DNA of 57,252 nucleotides from Arthrobacter sp. SDTb3-6 (GTDB lineage Bacteria > Actinomycetota > Actinomycetes > Actinomycetales > Micrococcaceae). The stretch is taken from NCBI RefSeq assembly GCF_013376095.1, contig NZ_JAAMFN010000028.1, forward strand, positions 1 to 57,252. The letters run 5' to 3'. The notes beneath the pieces were generated by a model that saw only the letters and a program-made list of their open reading frames with translations, did no database searches and was not told the origin of the DNA. Positions 44,991-53,562 of the stretch are shown piece by piece; positions within the stretch are counted from its first letter, which is position 1; each line of letters opens with the position of its first letter. Both the position numbers and the translations under genes were made by a program.

Positions 44991-45986
44991 GTGACCATCA
45001 TTGACAACGGCGTGTACGTGGACGGGGTCCGCGTCGCCACCCCGCAGGGCCTGGACCAAACCTACGAGGCCATGGCCGCCTGCGGCGGCATGGCCTGGAT
45101 CGGCCTGTTCCGCCCCGATGCCGCGGAAATGGCCTCCCTGGCCGATGAGTTCCAGCTCCACGAGCTGGCCGTCGAAGACGCCATCAAGGCACACCAGCGG
45201 CCCAAGATGGAGAGATACGACGACGTCCTGTTCACCGTCCTGCGCCCCGCACGCTACCTGGATGCGGAGGAAGCCGTCGAGTTTGGCGAGCTGCACATCT
45301 TTACGGGCAAGAACTTCGTCATCACCATCCGGCACGCCGAAACCCGCAGCCTGGCCTCCACCCGGCACCGCATGGAGGCCGACCCGCAGCTGCTCGCCCA
45401 GGGCCCCGAGGCCGTCCTGTACGCCATCCTTGACCAGGTGGTGGACGACTACCTGCCGGTGGCGGCCGGGCTGGAAAACGACATTGACGAGATCGAGGAC
45501 CAGCTCTTTGCCGGTGACCCCAACGTCTCCCGGCGGATTTACCAGCTGTCCCGGGAGGTCATCCACTTCCAGCGCGCCATCCACCCCCTGCCCGACACGC
45601 TGGGCCGGCTCAAGGGCGGCTTTGAGAAGTACGGGGTCGACGTGGAGCTGCAGCGCTACCTGCGCGACGTTGAGGACCATGTGGAATCGTTGACGGCCAA
45701 GGCCGATTCGTTCCGGCAGCTGCTGCAAAATGCGCTCACCGTGGACGGCACCCTGACCGCCAACCGCCAGAACGAGGCGAGCGCCGCCCAAAACGAGCAG
45801 GTCAAGAAGATCTCCTCCTGGGCGGCCATCTTCTTCGCCCCGACCTTCGTGGCCGGTGTGTACGGGATGAACTTCCACAACATGCCGGAGCTGGCCTGGC
45901 CGTGGGGCTACCCGTACGCCATCGGCCTCATGTTGCTCATTGGCGCCGTCATGTACGTGGTATTCAAGAAGAAGACCTGGCTGTAG
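44991..45986 (+). CDS. corA: CorA-type magnesium/cobalt transporter
   Basis: A 331-residue 2-TM-GxN channel. A long cytoplasmic funnel domain (LHELAVEDAIKAHQRPKMERYDD, DYLPVAAGLENDIDEIEDQLF, LRDVEDHVESLTAKADSFRQLLQNAL) leads to two C-terminal helices, with the selectivity motif GMN in VYGMNFHNMPE. The C-terminus is basic (KKKTWL). It imports Mg2+ down the membrane potential. GTG 44991 is six bases after CATAAT. The last 23 bases overlap the end of bioD (convergent). Confidence 0.95.
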   Translation: MTIIDNGVYVDGVRVATPQGLDQTYEAMAACGGMAWIGLFRPDAAEMASLADEFQLHELAVEDAIKAHQRPKMERYDDVLFTVLRPARYLDAEEAVEFGELHIFTGKNFVITIRHAETRSLASTRHRMEADPQLLAQGPEAVLYAILDQVVDDYLPVAAGLENDIDEIEDQLFAGDPNVSRRIYQLSREVIHFQRAIHPLPDTLGRLKGGFEKYGVDVELQRYLRDVEDHVESLTAKADSFRQLLQNALTVDGTLTANRQNEASAAQNEQVKKISSWAAIFFAPTFVAGVYGMNFHNMPELAWPWGYPYAIGLMLLIGAVMYVVFKKKTWL

Positions 45987-46689
45987 CACCCGGTCCGGGC
46001 CCGGCCGGCAGGCGCAGCCACCGCGGCGCCCGTTCCTGAAAGGTGTGCGGCGCCAGGCCGGCCGCCCCGGCCGGCAGTGCGCCCAGGTACGGGGTGGCCA
46101 GCTGGCGGAAATAGCTGCGGTTGTCCTCCTCAAGGTCCGACGGCGTGCGCGGCCAGGAGCCGACCACCAGGCCGGCGGCCGGCAGGCCGCGGCGCTCCAG
46201 CGCCTCCAGCGTCAACAGCGTGTGGTTCAGCGTGCCCAGGCCGCTGCGGCAGACCACCACGGTGCTGCACCGGAAGGCCCGTCCCGCCGCCACCGCCAGC
46301 TCCGCGAGGGTGTTGCCGTTGGCGTCCAGCTCCACGAGCAGTCCGCCGGCGCCTTCGACCAGGACGTGGTCGAACGCGCCGGCCAGGCCGGCGATCCGGT
46401 CCACGTGCTGGGCCAGCGCGGGCAGCCCCCGGCCCTCGCGGACGGCGGCGGCCACCGGCGCCATGGGATCCCGCAGGCGGATGCCCTCGTGGACGGCCCT
46501 GACACCGCTGAGCCTTGACACTTCGGCCATGTCGCCGGCACCGTCCGGGGCCACCCCTGTTTGCGTCGGCTTGTAGACGGCAACGGTTGCCCCGACGGCA
46601 CGGTGGGCGGCGGCGAGGGCGGCCGTCGTGACGGTCTTGCCGACGTCGGTGTCCGTGCCCGTGACAAACGTGATGGCAGCTGGTTTCAC
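45964..46689 (-). CDS. bioD: Dethiobiotin synthetase
   Basis: ATP-dependent enzyme that closes the ureido ring of dethiobiotin from DAPA and CO2. The 241-residue protein has the P-loop GTDTDVGKT at its N-terminus, YKPTQTG, VEGAGGLLVELD and the VVGSWP block. GTG 46689 overlaps the P450 stop as GTGA, so it is the last gene of the bioB-bioA-bioF-P450-bioD operon with tight translational coupling. The tail after RAPRWLRLPAG is short and poorly conserved and overlaps corA. Confidence 0.94.
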   Translation of the reverse strand: MKPAAITFVTGTDTDVGKTVTTAALAAAHRAVGATVAVYKPTQTGVAPDGAGDMAEVSRLSGVRAVHEGIRLRDPMAPVAAAVREGRGLPALAQHVDRIAGLAGAFDHVLVEGAGGLLVELDANGNTLAELAVAAGRAFRCSTVVVCRSGLGTLNHTLLTLEALERRGLPAAGLVVGSWPRTPSDLEEDNRSYFRQLATPYLGALPAGAAGLAPHTFQERAPRWLRLPAGPGPGATARSSS

Positions 46690-47822
46690 GGTTCTCCCTG
46701 GGTGGCGGTGACGGTGAGCGGGGCCTGGAACGACAGCAGCCGCAGCCACTGCGGCGGCGGCCCGGCCAGGCGCAGTCCGGGCAGGGCCGCGGCGGTCTCC
46801 TCCACAACCAGTGCGGTTTCCAGTTCCGCCAGCCGGGCCCCGAGACAGCGGTGCAGGCCGTGGCCAAAGGCCAGCGAATAGGCGGTGGGCCCTGCCCCGG
46901 CGGGGTGGTGCCCGCTGAGTTCGAGCAGGATTTCCGCCCCCGCCGGGAGGCTGGCGCCGCCCAGCGTGGTGTCGACGACGGCGGCCCGCCGCCAGGTGTG
47001 GACGGAGGACTCTGCGGCGAGGACGCGGCGGACGTGGGCCTGCGCCCGCCCGGGTTCGGCGAGTCCGGCCCAGCCGCCCGGGCCCGGGCCCGGGGTGCCG
47101 GTGCCGGCGGACTCGGTGCCGGCGGACTCGGTGCCGGCGGACTCGGTGCCGGCGGACTCAAGGCCGCGGTACAGTGCGGTGCTGATCAGCAGGGAGGTGG
47201 TCTCCTGTCCGGCAATGACCAGAAAATACCCCAGCGAGCACACCTCCGGCTGTGTCAGCCCGGCGGCGTCCAGCACCCCGAACAGGGAGGCCGTGCCGCG
47301 GGCGGCCGCCGCCTCGCCCCGGAGCCAGCCATAAAATTCGGCGGCGCTGCGCGCCAGGACCTGCTGCCGCTCCGGGTCCGGCCAGCCCCAGAACAGTTCC
47401 AGCGAGTCCCGGCTCCAGCGATTGAGGAGGCCCGGTTCCGGGATCGGCTGGCCCGTGAGCCCGGCCATGATGAGCGGCGGGATGTGGCGGGCCACGGCGT
47501 CGGCCAGGTCCACGGGCCCGTGCCGGAGGCCGGCCGCCGCCGCGTCCAGCCGCTGCCGGGCGAGCTCGCGCACCCGCGGCGCAACGGCGGCCACCTTGGC
47601 GGGCGTGAAAAACCGGCCAACCATGGTCCGCACCGCACGGTGCCGCTCCCCCGTGGCGGAGGCCAGCACGGGCGGCAGCGCAAAGCGGGCCTTGCTGAGG
47701 ATGCGCAGGGTGGCCGGCGCCAGGGGCACCACGGAGGTCAGGGCGTTGGTGGGGGCAAAGTCCTCCGTGCGCCGCATGACCTCCCGCACCTGGGCAGGGT
47801 CCCCGACCACCGTGAACGTCAT
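46686..47822 (-). CDS. Divergent cytochrome P450 in the biotin operon (BioI-like role suggested)
   Basis: A 378-residue P450. The heme-thiolate loop is intact (FGHGLHRCLG, Cys326) and the I-helix has AGQETTS. The K-helix ExxR motif is not seen: the region reads AQAHVRRVLAAESSVHTWRR where an E-x-x-R should stand, and the stretch before the heme loop is shortened. A low-complexity insert of four 15-base in-frame units (TESAG repeats, 47101-47160) precedes it. ATG 47822 overlaps the bioF stop as ATGA. Lying between bioF and bioD, it probably supplies a pimeloyl precursor, as BioI does in Bacillus subtilis, but this is inference; loss of ExxR may alter heme stability. Confidence 0.85.
   Translation of the reverse strand: MTFTVVGDPAQVREVMRRTEDFAPTNALTSVVPLAPATLRILSKARFALPPVLASATGERHRAVRTMVGRFFTPAKVAAVAPRVRELARQRLDAAAAGLRHGPVDLADAVARHIPPLIMAGLTGQPIPEPGLLNRWSRDSLELFWGWPDPERQQVLARSAAEFYGWLRGEAAAARGTASLFGVLDAAGLTQPEVCSLGYFLVIAGQETTSLLISTALYRGLESAGTESAGTESAGTESAGTGTPGPGPGGWAGLAEPGRAQAHVRRVLAAESSVHTWRRAAVVDTTLGGASLPAGAEILLELSGHHPAGAGPTAYSLAFGHGLHRCLGARLAELETALVVEETAAALPGLRLAGPPPQWLRLLSFQAPLTVTATQGEP
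47101..47160. repeat. 15-bp in-frame tandem repeat inside the P450 gene
   Basis: Unit GTGCCGGCGGACTCG four times, the last with one change. On the minus strand it encodes repeated Thr-Glu-Ser-Ala-Gly. Copy changes would keep the frame. Confidence 0.9.
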
Positions 47823-48946
47823 GCCGCACCCACTGCCCGGGCCACGGCGCCGGCAGCCCGGTCCAGTTCCGCGGCACCAAGGTTGGCCCGGGCCGTGAGG
47901 CGCAGCCGGGACACGCCGTCGGGCACGCTGGGCGGTCGGAAGCAGCCCACGGCCACGCCGGCGGCACGCAGCCCGGCAGCCAGCGAGGCTGCGCGCTCGG
48001 CCGACCCCACGGCGATGGACTGCACCGCGCCGGCCGCAGGGTCCGTCCCGCACCGCCGGGCCAGCAGCGAGGCGTTGTCCAGCATGCGCCGGGCCAGGGC
48101 GGGCTCGGCCAGCACGATCCGGGCCGCCTCGGCCGCCGCCGCTGCTGCAGCCGGGGCCAGGGCGGTGTCGAAGATGAAGGTCCGGGCCGTGTTGGCCAGG
48201 TGCTCCCGAAGCAAATGCGGGCCCAGGACGGCGCCGCCCTGCGAACCGAGCGCCTTGGACAGCGTCACGGTGACGGCCACGTGCGCCGCCCCCGCAAGCC
48301 CGGCGGCGTGGACGGCCCCGCGCCCGGCACCGGCCACCCCGATCCCGTGCGCCTCGTCCACCAGCAGCAGCGCATCGTATTCGGCGCACAGGGCTGCCAT
48401 GTCCGCGAGCGGCGCGGCGTCCCCCAGCACTGAATAAATGGATTCAAGCACGACGACGGCGCGCGGCTGGGTGCGCCCGGCCAGTGCCGCCCGGATCCCG
48501 TCCGTGTCCTGGTGCGCCACGGCGACCGACGGCGAGCGCGAGAGCCTGATGCCGTCAAGCAGCGAGGCGTGCACGTGGGCGTCGTGGACCATGAGCGTCC
48601 CGGGTCCGCCCAAGGCCGCGACCACGCCTAGATTGGCGGTGTAGCCGCTGGAAAAGGCCAGGGCGGCTTCCTGGCCGGTGAGCAGGCACAGCTGCCGTTC
48701 CAGGTCCAGGTGGGCGGCCGTGGTGCCGCACACCACGCGGGATGCGCGGGCGCCGGCGCCGTGCAGGGCCAGCGCCGCGGTGGCAGCCGCGACCACGCGC
48801 GGGTCCGAGGACAGCCCCAGGTAGTCGTTGGAGGCCAGGTCGACGAGGCCGTGCTGCAGCCCCACGGTGCGGACCAGCCCGCGGCGTTTCCGGACGGCCG
48901 CGCGGGCGGCCAGCCATTCGTCCATGGCTGTTGCCGTGGGGGCCAT
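47819..48946 (-). CDS. bioF: 8-amino-7-oxononanoate synthase
   Basis: PLP enzyme of 375 residues that condenses pimeloyl-thioester with alanine to KAPA. It has LASNDYLGLSSDPRV, GAGARASRVVCGTTAAHLDLE, LLVDEAHGIGVAGAGRG and the PLP lysine in TVTLSKALGSQGG. ATG 48946 shares a base with the bioA stop (TGATG). It feeds BioA; its pimeloyl substrate may come from the P450 encoded next. The open frame upstream is inside bioA. Confidence 0.95.
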   Translation of the reverse strand: MAPTATAMDEWLAARAAVRKRRGLVRTVGLQHGLVDLASNDYLGLSSDPRVVAAATAALALHGAGARASRVVCGTTAAHLDLERQLCLLTGQEAALAFSSGYTANLGVVAALGGPGTLMVHDAHVHASLLDGIRLSRSPSVAVAHQDTDGIRAALAGRTQPRAVVVLESIYSVLGDAAPLADMAALCAEYDALLLVDEAHGIGVAGAGRGAVHAAGLAGAAHVAVTVTLSKALGSQGGAVLGPHLLREHLANTARTFIFDTALAPAAAAAAAEAARIVLAEPALARRMLDNASLLARRCGTDPAAGAVQSIAVGSAERAASLAAGLRAAGVAVGCFRPPSVPDGVSRLRLTARANLGAAELDRAAGAVARAVGAA

Positions 48947-50304
48947 CAGCCGTGCACCTCTCTGATGGCGGCAGTGATGCCTGCGCCGATTTCGGCCACG
49001 TCGGCAGGGGTGCTGGTGTAGGGCGGCATGGTGTAGACGAGGTTGCGGAAGGGCCGCACCCACACGCCGTGCCCCAGGGCCGCGCGCGTCACGGCCGGCA
49101 CGTTGACCGGCCCGGAAAGTTCGACGACGCCCACGGCACCCAGGACGCGCACCTCCCGGACCGCGCCGAGCGATGCCGCCGGCTTCAGGGCGTCCTGCAG
49201 GCCGCGCCTGATCCCCCGCACCCGGTCCTCCCAGCCGGAGGCGGCCAGCAGGTCCAGCGAGGCACAGGCCACGGCGCAGGCCAGCGGGTTGCCCATGAAC
49301 GTGGGCCCGTGCAGCAGGGCGCGCAGCGGCGAGCCCGTGATGGCACGGGCAACCCCGGCCGAGCACAGCGTTGCCGCGAGCGTCAGGTAGCCGCCCGTCA
49401 GGGCCTTGCCGACGCACATGATGTCCGGGACCACGCCCGCCCAGTCGGAGGCAAACAGCTTGCCGGTCCGGCCGAGGCCGGTGGCGATCTCATCGCAAAT
49501 GAGCAGCAGCCCGTTGTCACTGGCCACGCGCCGCATGGCGGCCAGCGCACCGGGAGCGTAGGCGTGCATGCCGCCGGCGCCCTGCAGCACCGGTTCAACA
49601 ATGATGGCCGCCAGCTCGTCTCGGTGGCGGGCCACCGTGTCCTCAAGCGTGCCCACCCACTTGGCGAGTGCTTCGGCGTCGGCCAGCAGTTCGCCGCCAA
49701 CCAGCCGGGCGGCGGGCGGGCGGGGCAGGAAGAGCTGTTCGGCGATGAGGGACGGAAAGGCCGCGTGCATGCCGTCCACGGGATCGCACACTCCCATCGC
49801 GGCGAAGGTGTCCCCGTGGTATCCGCCGCGCAGCGCCAGAAACCGCGTCCGCCGGGGACGGCCGCGGCCCAGCTGGCACTGCACGGCCAGCTTCAGTGCC
49901 ACCTCCACGGAGACCGAGCCGGAGTCGGCCAGGAACACGTGGTCCAGGCCGTCCGGCGTCATCGCCACCAGCCGTTCGGCCAGCTCCACGGCGGGCCCGT
50001 GGGTCAGGCCACCAAACATCACATGGCTGAAGCGGCCCGCCTGGTCCAGCAGCGCCCGGTCCAGCACGGGGTTGCGGTAGCCGTGTATGGCGGACCACCA
50101 GGAGCTCATGGCGTCCACGGCGTCGAACGGTGTGCCGTCGGCCGCGCCCAGGGTCAACCGGGTCCCGGACGCGCCAAGGACGGCGTAGGGTGCGTCCCCG
50201 TCCAGCGGCGCGTAGGGGTGCCAGAGCAGGCCGCGGTCCCGGGCAATGAGCCCGCAGGCCGGTGCTGCGGCGCCCGCGCGGACTGCGCCGGCAGCCTCAG
50301 GCAT
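48946..50304 (-). CDS. bioA: Adenosylmethionine-8-amino-7-oxononanoate aminotransferase
   Basis: A 452-residue class III aminotransferase that turns KAPA into DAPA using S-adenosylmethionine as amino donor. It shows [65 protein letters not shown] and the PLP lysine in [18 protein letters not shown] 50304 overlaps the bioB stop by eight bases. The frame continues upstream into bioB and is not used. Confidence 0.95.
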   Translation of the reverse strand: MPEAAGAVRAGAAAPACGLIARDRGLLWHPYAPLDGDAPYAVLGASGTRLTLGAADGTPFDAVDAMSSWWSAIHGYRNPVLDRALLDQAGRFSHVMFGGLTHGPAVELAERLVAMTPDGLDHVFLADSGSVSVEVALKLAVQCQLGRGRPRRTRFLALRGGYHGDTFAAMGVCDPVDGMHAAFPSLIAEQLFLPRPPAARLVGGELLADAEALAKWVGTLEDTVARHRDELAAIIVEPVLQGAGGMHAYAPGALAAMRRVASDNGLLLICDEIATGLGRTGKLFASDWAGVVPDIMCVGKALTGGYLTLAATLCSAGVARAITGSPLRALLHGPTFMGNPLACAVACASLDLLAASGWEDRVRGIRRGLQDALKPAASLGAVREVRVLGAVGVVELSGPVNVPAVTRAALGHGVWVRPFRNLVYTMPPYTSTPADVAEIGAGITAAIREVHG

Positions 50305-51394
50305 TGGGCGCCACGGCCGTTCCCGCCCCGCGGCGGCGGATGGTGGCGGGGGCACCCGGGGTGGTGCCGGCGTCGTTCGTGCCCCGGATCGCAGTGGCGG
50401 GCTGGCCGGCAGGGCCCTTGCCCAGGACCACGAAGCCGTTGTCGGCGATCATGTCCAGGTCGGCCCGGCCTTCCTGGCCCTCGCTGGTGAGGTAGTCGCC
50501 AAGGAACAGGGAGTTGGCCACGTGCAGGGCGAGTGGTTGGAGAGAGCGCAGGTGCATCTCGCGCCCGCCGGCCATGCGCAGCTCGGTGGCGGGGCAGGCG
50601 AAGCGGACCATGGCGAGGATGCGCAGGCACTGGCCGGGGGTGAGCAGCCAGGTCCCTTCCAGCGGGGTGCCGTCAAAGGGCATCAGGAAATTGACCGGGA
50701 TCGATTCGCTGCCCAGGGAGCGGAGGGCGAAGACGGCGTCGACGAGGTCGTTGTTGCTCTCCCCCATGCCGGCGATCAGCCCCGAGCAGGGTGAGAGTCC
50801 GGCACCCTTGGCGTGCTCCACCGTCTGCACCCGTTCGGTGAAGGTGTGTGTGGAGCAGATGTCGGCGTAGTTGCTTTCGCTCGTGTTGAGGTTGTGGTTG
50901 TATGCGTCCACGCCCGCGTCCTTGAGGCGCTCGGCCTGGCCGCCCTTCAGGATGCCCAGGCAGGCGCAGACCTCCACGTCCGGGTGTTCCCCCTTGAGCC
51001 CGGTGACCATGCCGGCCACGCGGTCCACGTCGCGGTCGCTCGGGCCCCGGCCGCTGGCCACCAGGCACACCCGTGAGGCACCGGCGCGGATGCCGGTGGC
51101 CGCCTGGGCCGCCGCCTCCTCCGGGCTGAGCCAGCTGTACTTCAGGATCTGGGCGGCCGAGCCCAGCCGCTGGGAACAGTAGCTGCAGTCCTCCGGGCAC
51201 AGGCCGGACTTCAGGTTGACGAGGTAATTTACCTTGACCGTGTTGGCGAAGTGGGCCCTGCGGAGGCGGGCGGCCGCGGCCACCACCTCCAGCAGCTGCG
51301 CATCGGTGGATTCAAGGACGGCGAGTGCTTCGTCGCGGCCCAGGGTGGCGCCGGCGAGCTGCCGGTCGGCGAGGTCGTGAAAATAATTGAACAC
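50297..51394 (-). CDS. bioB: Biotin synthase
   Basis: Radical SAM enzyme of 365 residues that inserts sulfur into dethiobiotin. The SAM cluster motif is [10 protein letters not shown]; further blocks are [17 protein letters not shown] and [17 protein letters not shown]. The C-terminal 45 residues after [15 protein letters not shown] are a variable Pro/Ala/Arg-rich tail. Translation starts at GTG 51394, which lies at the centre of a TTGAAC-N3-GTTCAA palindrome. It is the first gene of the biotin operon and is divergent from the TetR gene. Confidence 0.96.
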   Translation of the reverse strand: MFNYFHDLADRQLAGATLGRDEALAVLESTDAQLLEVVAAAARLRRAHFANTVKVNYLVNLKSGLCPEDCSYCSQRLGSAAQILKYSWLSPEEAAAQAATGIRAGASRVCLVASGRGPSDRDVDRVAGMVTGLKGEHPDVEVCACLGILKGGQAERLKDAGVDAYNHNLNTSESNYADICSTHTFTERVQTVEHAKGAGLSPCSGLIAGMGESNNDLVDAVFALRSLGSESIPVNFLMPFDGTPLEGTWLLTPGQCLRILAMVRFACPATELRMAGGREMHLRSLQPLALHVANSLFLGDYLTSEGQEGRADLDMIADNGFVVLGKGPAGQPATAIRGTNDAGTTPGAPATIRRRGAGTAVAPNA

Positions 51395-51401
51395 CGTTCA
51401 A
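51387..51401. promoter_or_regulatory. Palindromic BioQ-type operator over the bioB start codon
   Basis: TTGAACACCGTTCAA has perfect 6-bp arms around 3 bases, and the bioB GTG start is at its centre. It matches the TGAAC-N3-GTT type of site known for BioQ repressors of Corynebacterium and Mycobacterium. A CAAACT six bases before the GTG could be the -10 of a leaderless bioB message. Confidence 0.75.
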
Positions 51402-51605
51402 GTTTGTGCCGGGCGAGGCCCTCTGTCAAGGGCGCGCGCTGCGCGCCTGCTGCCGCTTGTGCGGCGCACGGGGTCCAATGGACCGCAGGCGCTGCGGGGA
51501 TGGGGGAAGATGGAGGGACGCGCCGCCCTGGCGCGGAGGCGGCACGGGGCAGCACCCGGACCGCCCGCCGAACAGCACCCCGGACTGTTGGAAAGGAGCG
51601 CGCCC

Positions 51606-52211
51606 ATGCCGCTGACACGTGAGGCCATCGTGGATGCCGCGATGGGAATCCTGCGCGAATACGGCCTCGCCGACCTCTCCATGCGCCGCCTGGCCCGCGA
51701 CCTGGACGTCCAGCCGGGGGCGCTCTACTGGCACGTAAAAAACAAGCAGGAACTCCTCACGGTCCTGGCCGGCCTGATCCTGGCGCCCGTGGACGGCCGT
51801 GCGGCAGCCACGGCGCGGGACCTTGCCCTGGCCGTCCGCGAAGCATTGTTGTCCGTGCGCGACGGCGCCGAGGTGGTGGCCCTGGCCCACGCCCTGAAAC
51901 CTGATTCACCTCCGCCGCTGCTGGGCTTTGGCGCGCTCCTGGCCGGCCAGGGCCTGCCCGCACCGGTGGCGGAGGGTGCCGGCCGCGCGCTGGTGCACTA
52001 CGTCCTGGGCTCGGCCATGGAGGAGCAGACGCGCGCCGGATTCTCCCGGGCCGGCCTGCTCGACGCCGTGGACGCGCCGGATGGCTCCAGCGCCGGGGAG
52101 GTCTTTGTGCTGGGCCTAGAGCTGTTTTTGGCCGGTGTCCCCGGCCTGGCGGCTACGTCCGCGCCAGCGCCTCAATGTCCTCCAGAAAGTCCTGGGCCAC
52201 GGCGTCGCTGA
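51606..52211 (+). CDS. bioQ: TetR-family regulator, BioQ-like
   Basis: A 201-residue TetR repressor. The DNA-binding part reads TREAIVDAAMGILREYGLAD then LSMRRLARDLDVQPGALYWHVKNKQELL; the GALYWHVKNK helix is typical of the BioQ group. The ligand domain contains DGAEVVALAHALKPD and a C-terminal helix (VFVLGLELFLAGVPGLA). Divergent from bioB with a matching operator, it almost surely represses biotin genes. ATG 51606 follows AAGGAG; the open frame from 51387 upstream is not used. Its last 59 bases overlap the GNAT-AAA gene (convergent). Confidence 0.85.
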   Translation: MPLTREAIVDAAMGILREYGLADLSMRRLARDLDVQPGALYWHVKNKQELLTVLAGLILAPVDGRAAATARDLALAVREALLSVRDGAEVVALAHALKPDSPPPLLGFGALLAGQGLPAPVAEGAGRALVHYVLGSAMEEQTRAGFSRAGLLDAVDAPDGSSAGEVFVLGLELFLAGVPGLAATSAPAPQCPPESPGPRRR

Positions 52212-53433
52212 CGGTGGCCCGGGTGTCCGCAATCGTCTCCAGGTAGTCGGCCGTGACGGGCCCGCCCGCCGGGGCGCCGCCGTCGTACACCGCCTTTTCC
52301 AGGGCCCGCTGGGAGGCGCTGCGGGCAGCAAATTCGATGTCCGCCGGGGAGAACCCCGCGCTGGCCGCAACCAGCCCGGCCACGTCCACCCGTTCCAGCG
52401 CGGCCGCAGGGATGAAGCGCGTCCACAGGGCGGTGCGGGCGCCGGCGTCGGGCAGGCCGATGGGGATGACGTAGTCGAAGCGGCCGTGGCGCAGGAACGC
52501 CGAGTCCAGCGAGCGGATGAAGTTCGTGGCGCACACCAGCAGCCGGCCGGGCTGGTCGCGGAAGGCCGGGATGATCTTCAGCAGCTCGTTGGTGACGCCC
52601 TGCATGGGCGACGGCGGCTCGCCGGAGCGCTGCGCGGCGATCTCCTCGACCTCGTCAATGAACACCACGGCGTGCTCCAGCTCGGCAATGTCCAGGAACG
52701 TCTGCCGCAGTGCGCCGGCCAGCCCGCCCGGCTCCCCCGCCAGCCGCGAGGGGAAAACCTCCACAAACGGCCACTCGAGCCGCGACGCGATGGCCTTGGC
52801 GAACGTGGTCTTGCCCGTGCCGGGAGGGCCGAACAGCACCACGGCGCGTGGCGGCACCACCCCGTACTCCTCGGCCAGTTCCGGCTCGGCCAGCGGCAGC
52901 ACCAGCCTGCGCTCCAGCAGTTCCTTCTCCGCCGACATGCCCGCCACCCGGTCCCAGAGGTCGCGCGGGAGGACCCGGCCACCCAGTTCCTCCAACGCCC
53001 CCAGCTCCGCACGCTGGACGGGGATGCGGCGTTCAAAGTAGCGCAGGTTTTTCTTCACCACGAAGCCGCGGTTGGAAAACGCCTCCACGCGGGTCTCGGT
53101 TTCCGGCATCAACGCGGAGAGCTTGTTCAGCCCGTGCGCCGCCATGCGGTTTTCGACGGCGGCCAGCAGCGAGGTGCCGATCCCCCGGCCCCGGAAGGCC
53201 GGCAGGGTGGACAGGAACACGATCCACCCCTGGTCGTGTGCCGCACGGGCCACGGCGGCGCCCACCAGCTGCTCGCCGTGGACCGCCACCACGGCGTGGT
53301 CCTTTTCGCAGGACGCCAGCACCTCGGAGAGGTCGTAGACGGGCTCCACGCCGTTGGCCTTCAGCGACTGCCACAGGGCCAGGACCCCCTCCACGTCCTG
53401 CGGGTGAAAGTCACGAATCGTCCACGTTGTCAT
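52153..53433 (-). CDS. GNAT acetyltransferase fused to an AAA+ ATPase
   Basis: A 426-residue two-domain protein. Residues 1-140 form a GNAT domain with the acetyl-CoA loop LPAFRGRGIGTSLLAAVE (78-95) and the GFVVKKNLRYFER end. Residues 150-426 form an AAA+ domain: Walker A GPPGTGKT (202-209), Walker B VVFIDE (256-261), sensor 1 in CATNF (Asn304), and RHGRFD with probable arginine fingers (315, 318), plus a C-terminal helical lid. The AAA part resembles the FtsH/CDC48 class. ATP-driven remodelling of an acetylated partner is one idea; the substrate is unknown. ATG 53433 has GGAG upstream. Confidence 0.85.
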   Translation of the reverse strand: MTTWTIRDFHPQDVEGVLALWQSLKANGVEPVYDLSEVLASCEKDHAVVAVHGEQLVGAAVARAAHDQGWIVFLSTLPAFRGRGIGTSLLAAVENRMAAHGLNKLSALMPETETRVEAFSNRGFVVKKNLRYFERRIPVQRAELGALEELGGRVLPRDLWDRVAGMSAEKELLERRLVLPLAEPELAEEYGVVPPRAVVLFGPPGTGKTTFAKAIASRLEWPFVEVFPSRLAGEPGGLAGALRQTFLDIAELEHAVVFIDEVEEIAAQRSGEPPSPMQGVTNELLKIIPAFRDQPGRLLVCATNFIRSLDSAFLRHGRFDYVIPIGLPDAGARTALWTRFIPAAALERVDVAGLVAASAGFSPADIEFAARSASQRALEKAVYDGGAPAGGPVTADYLETIADTRATVSDAVAQDFLEDIEALART

Positions 53434-53562
53434 GCTCCGACGCTCCCTTGCGTTGTGCGGACCGGCCGGCAAAAACCGGTGCCAGCATCATGGCACACCG
53501 CCGCTCAGGCGCCGTAATGTGTCGCCTTCCGCGGTGGCCAGGGCCGGCGCGCCACAGCGCGG

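Noticed and set aside
46851-48437. A long plus-strand frame through the P450 and bioF genes
   Set aside because: Antisense shadow in third-position GC; the biotin genes on minus are clear.
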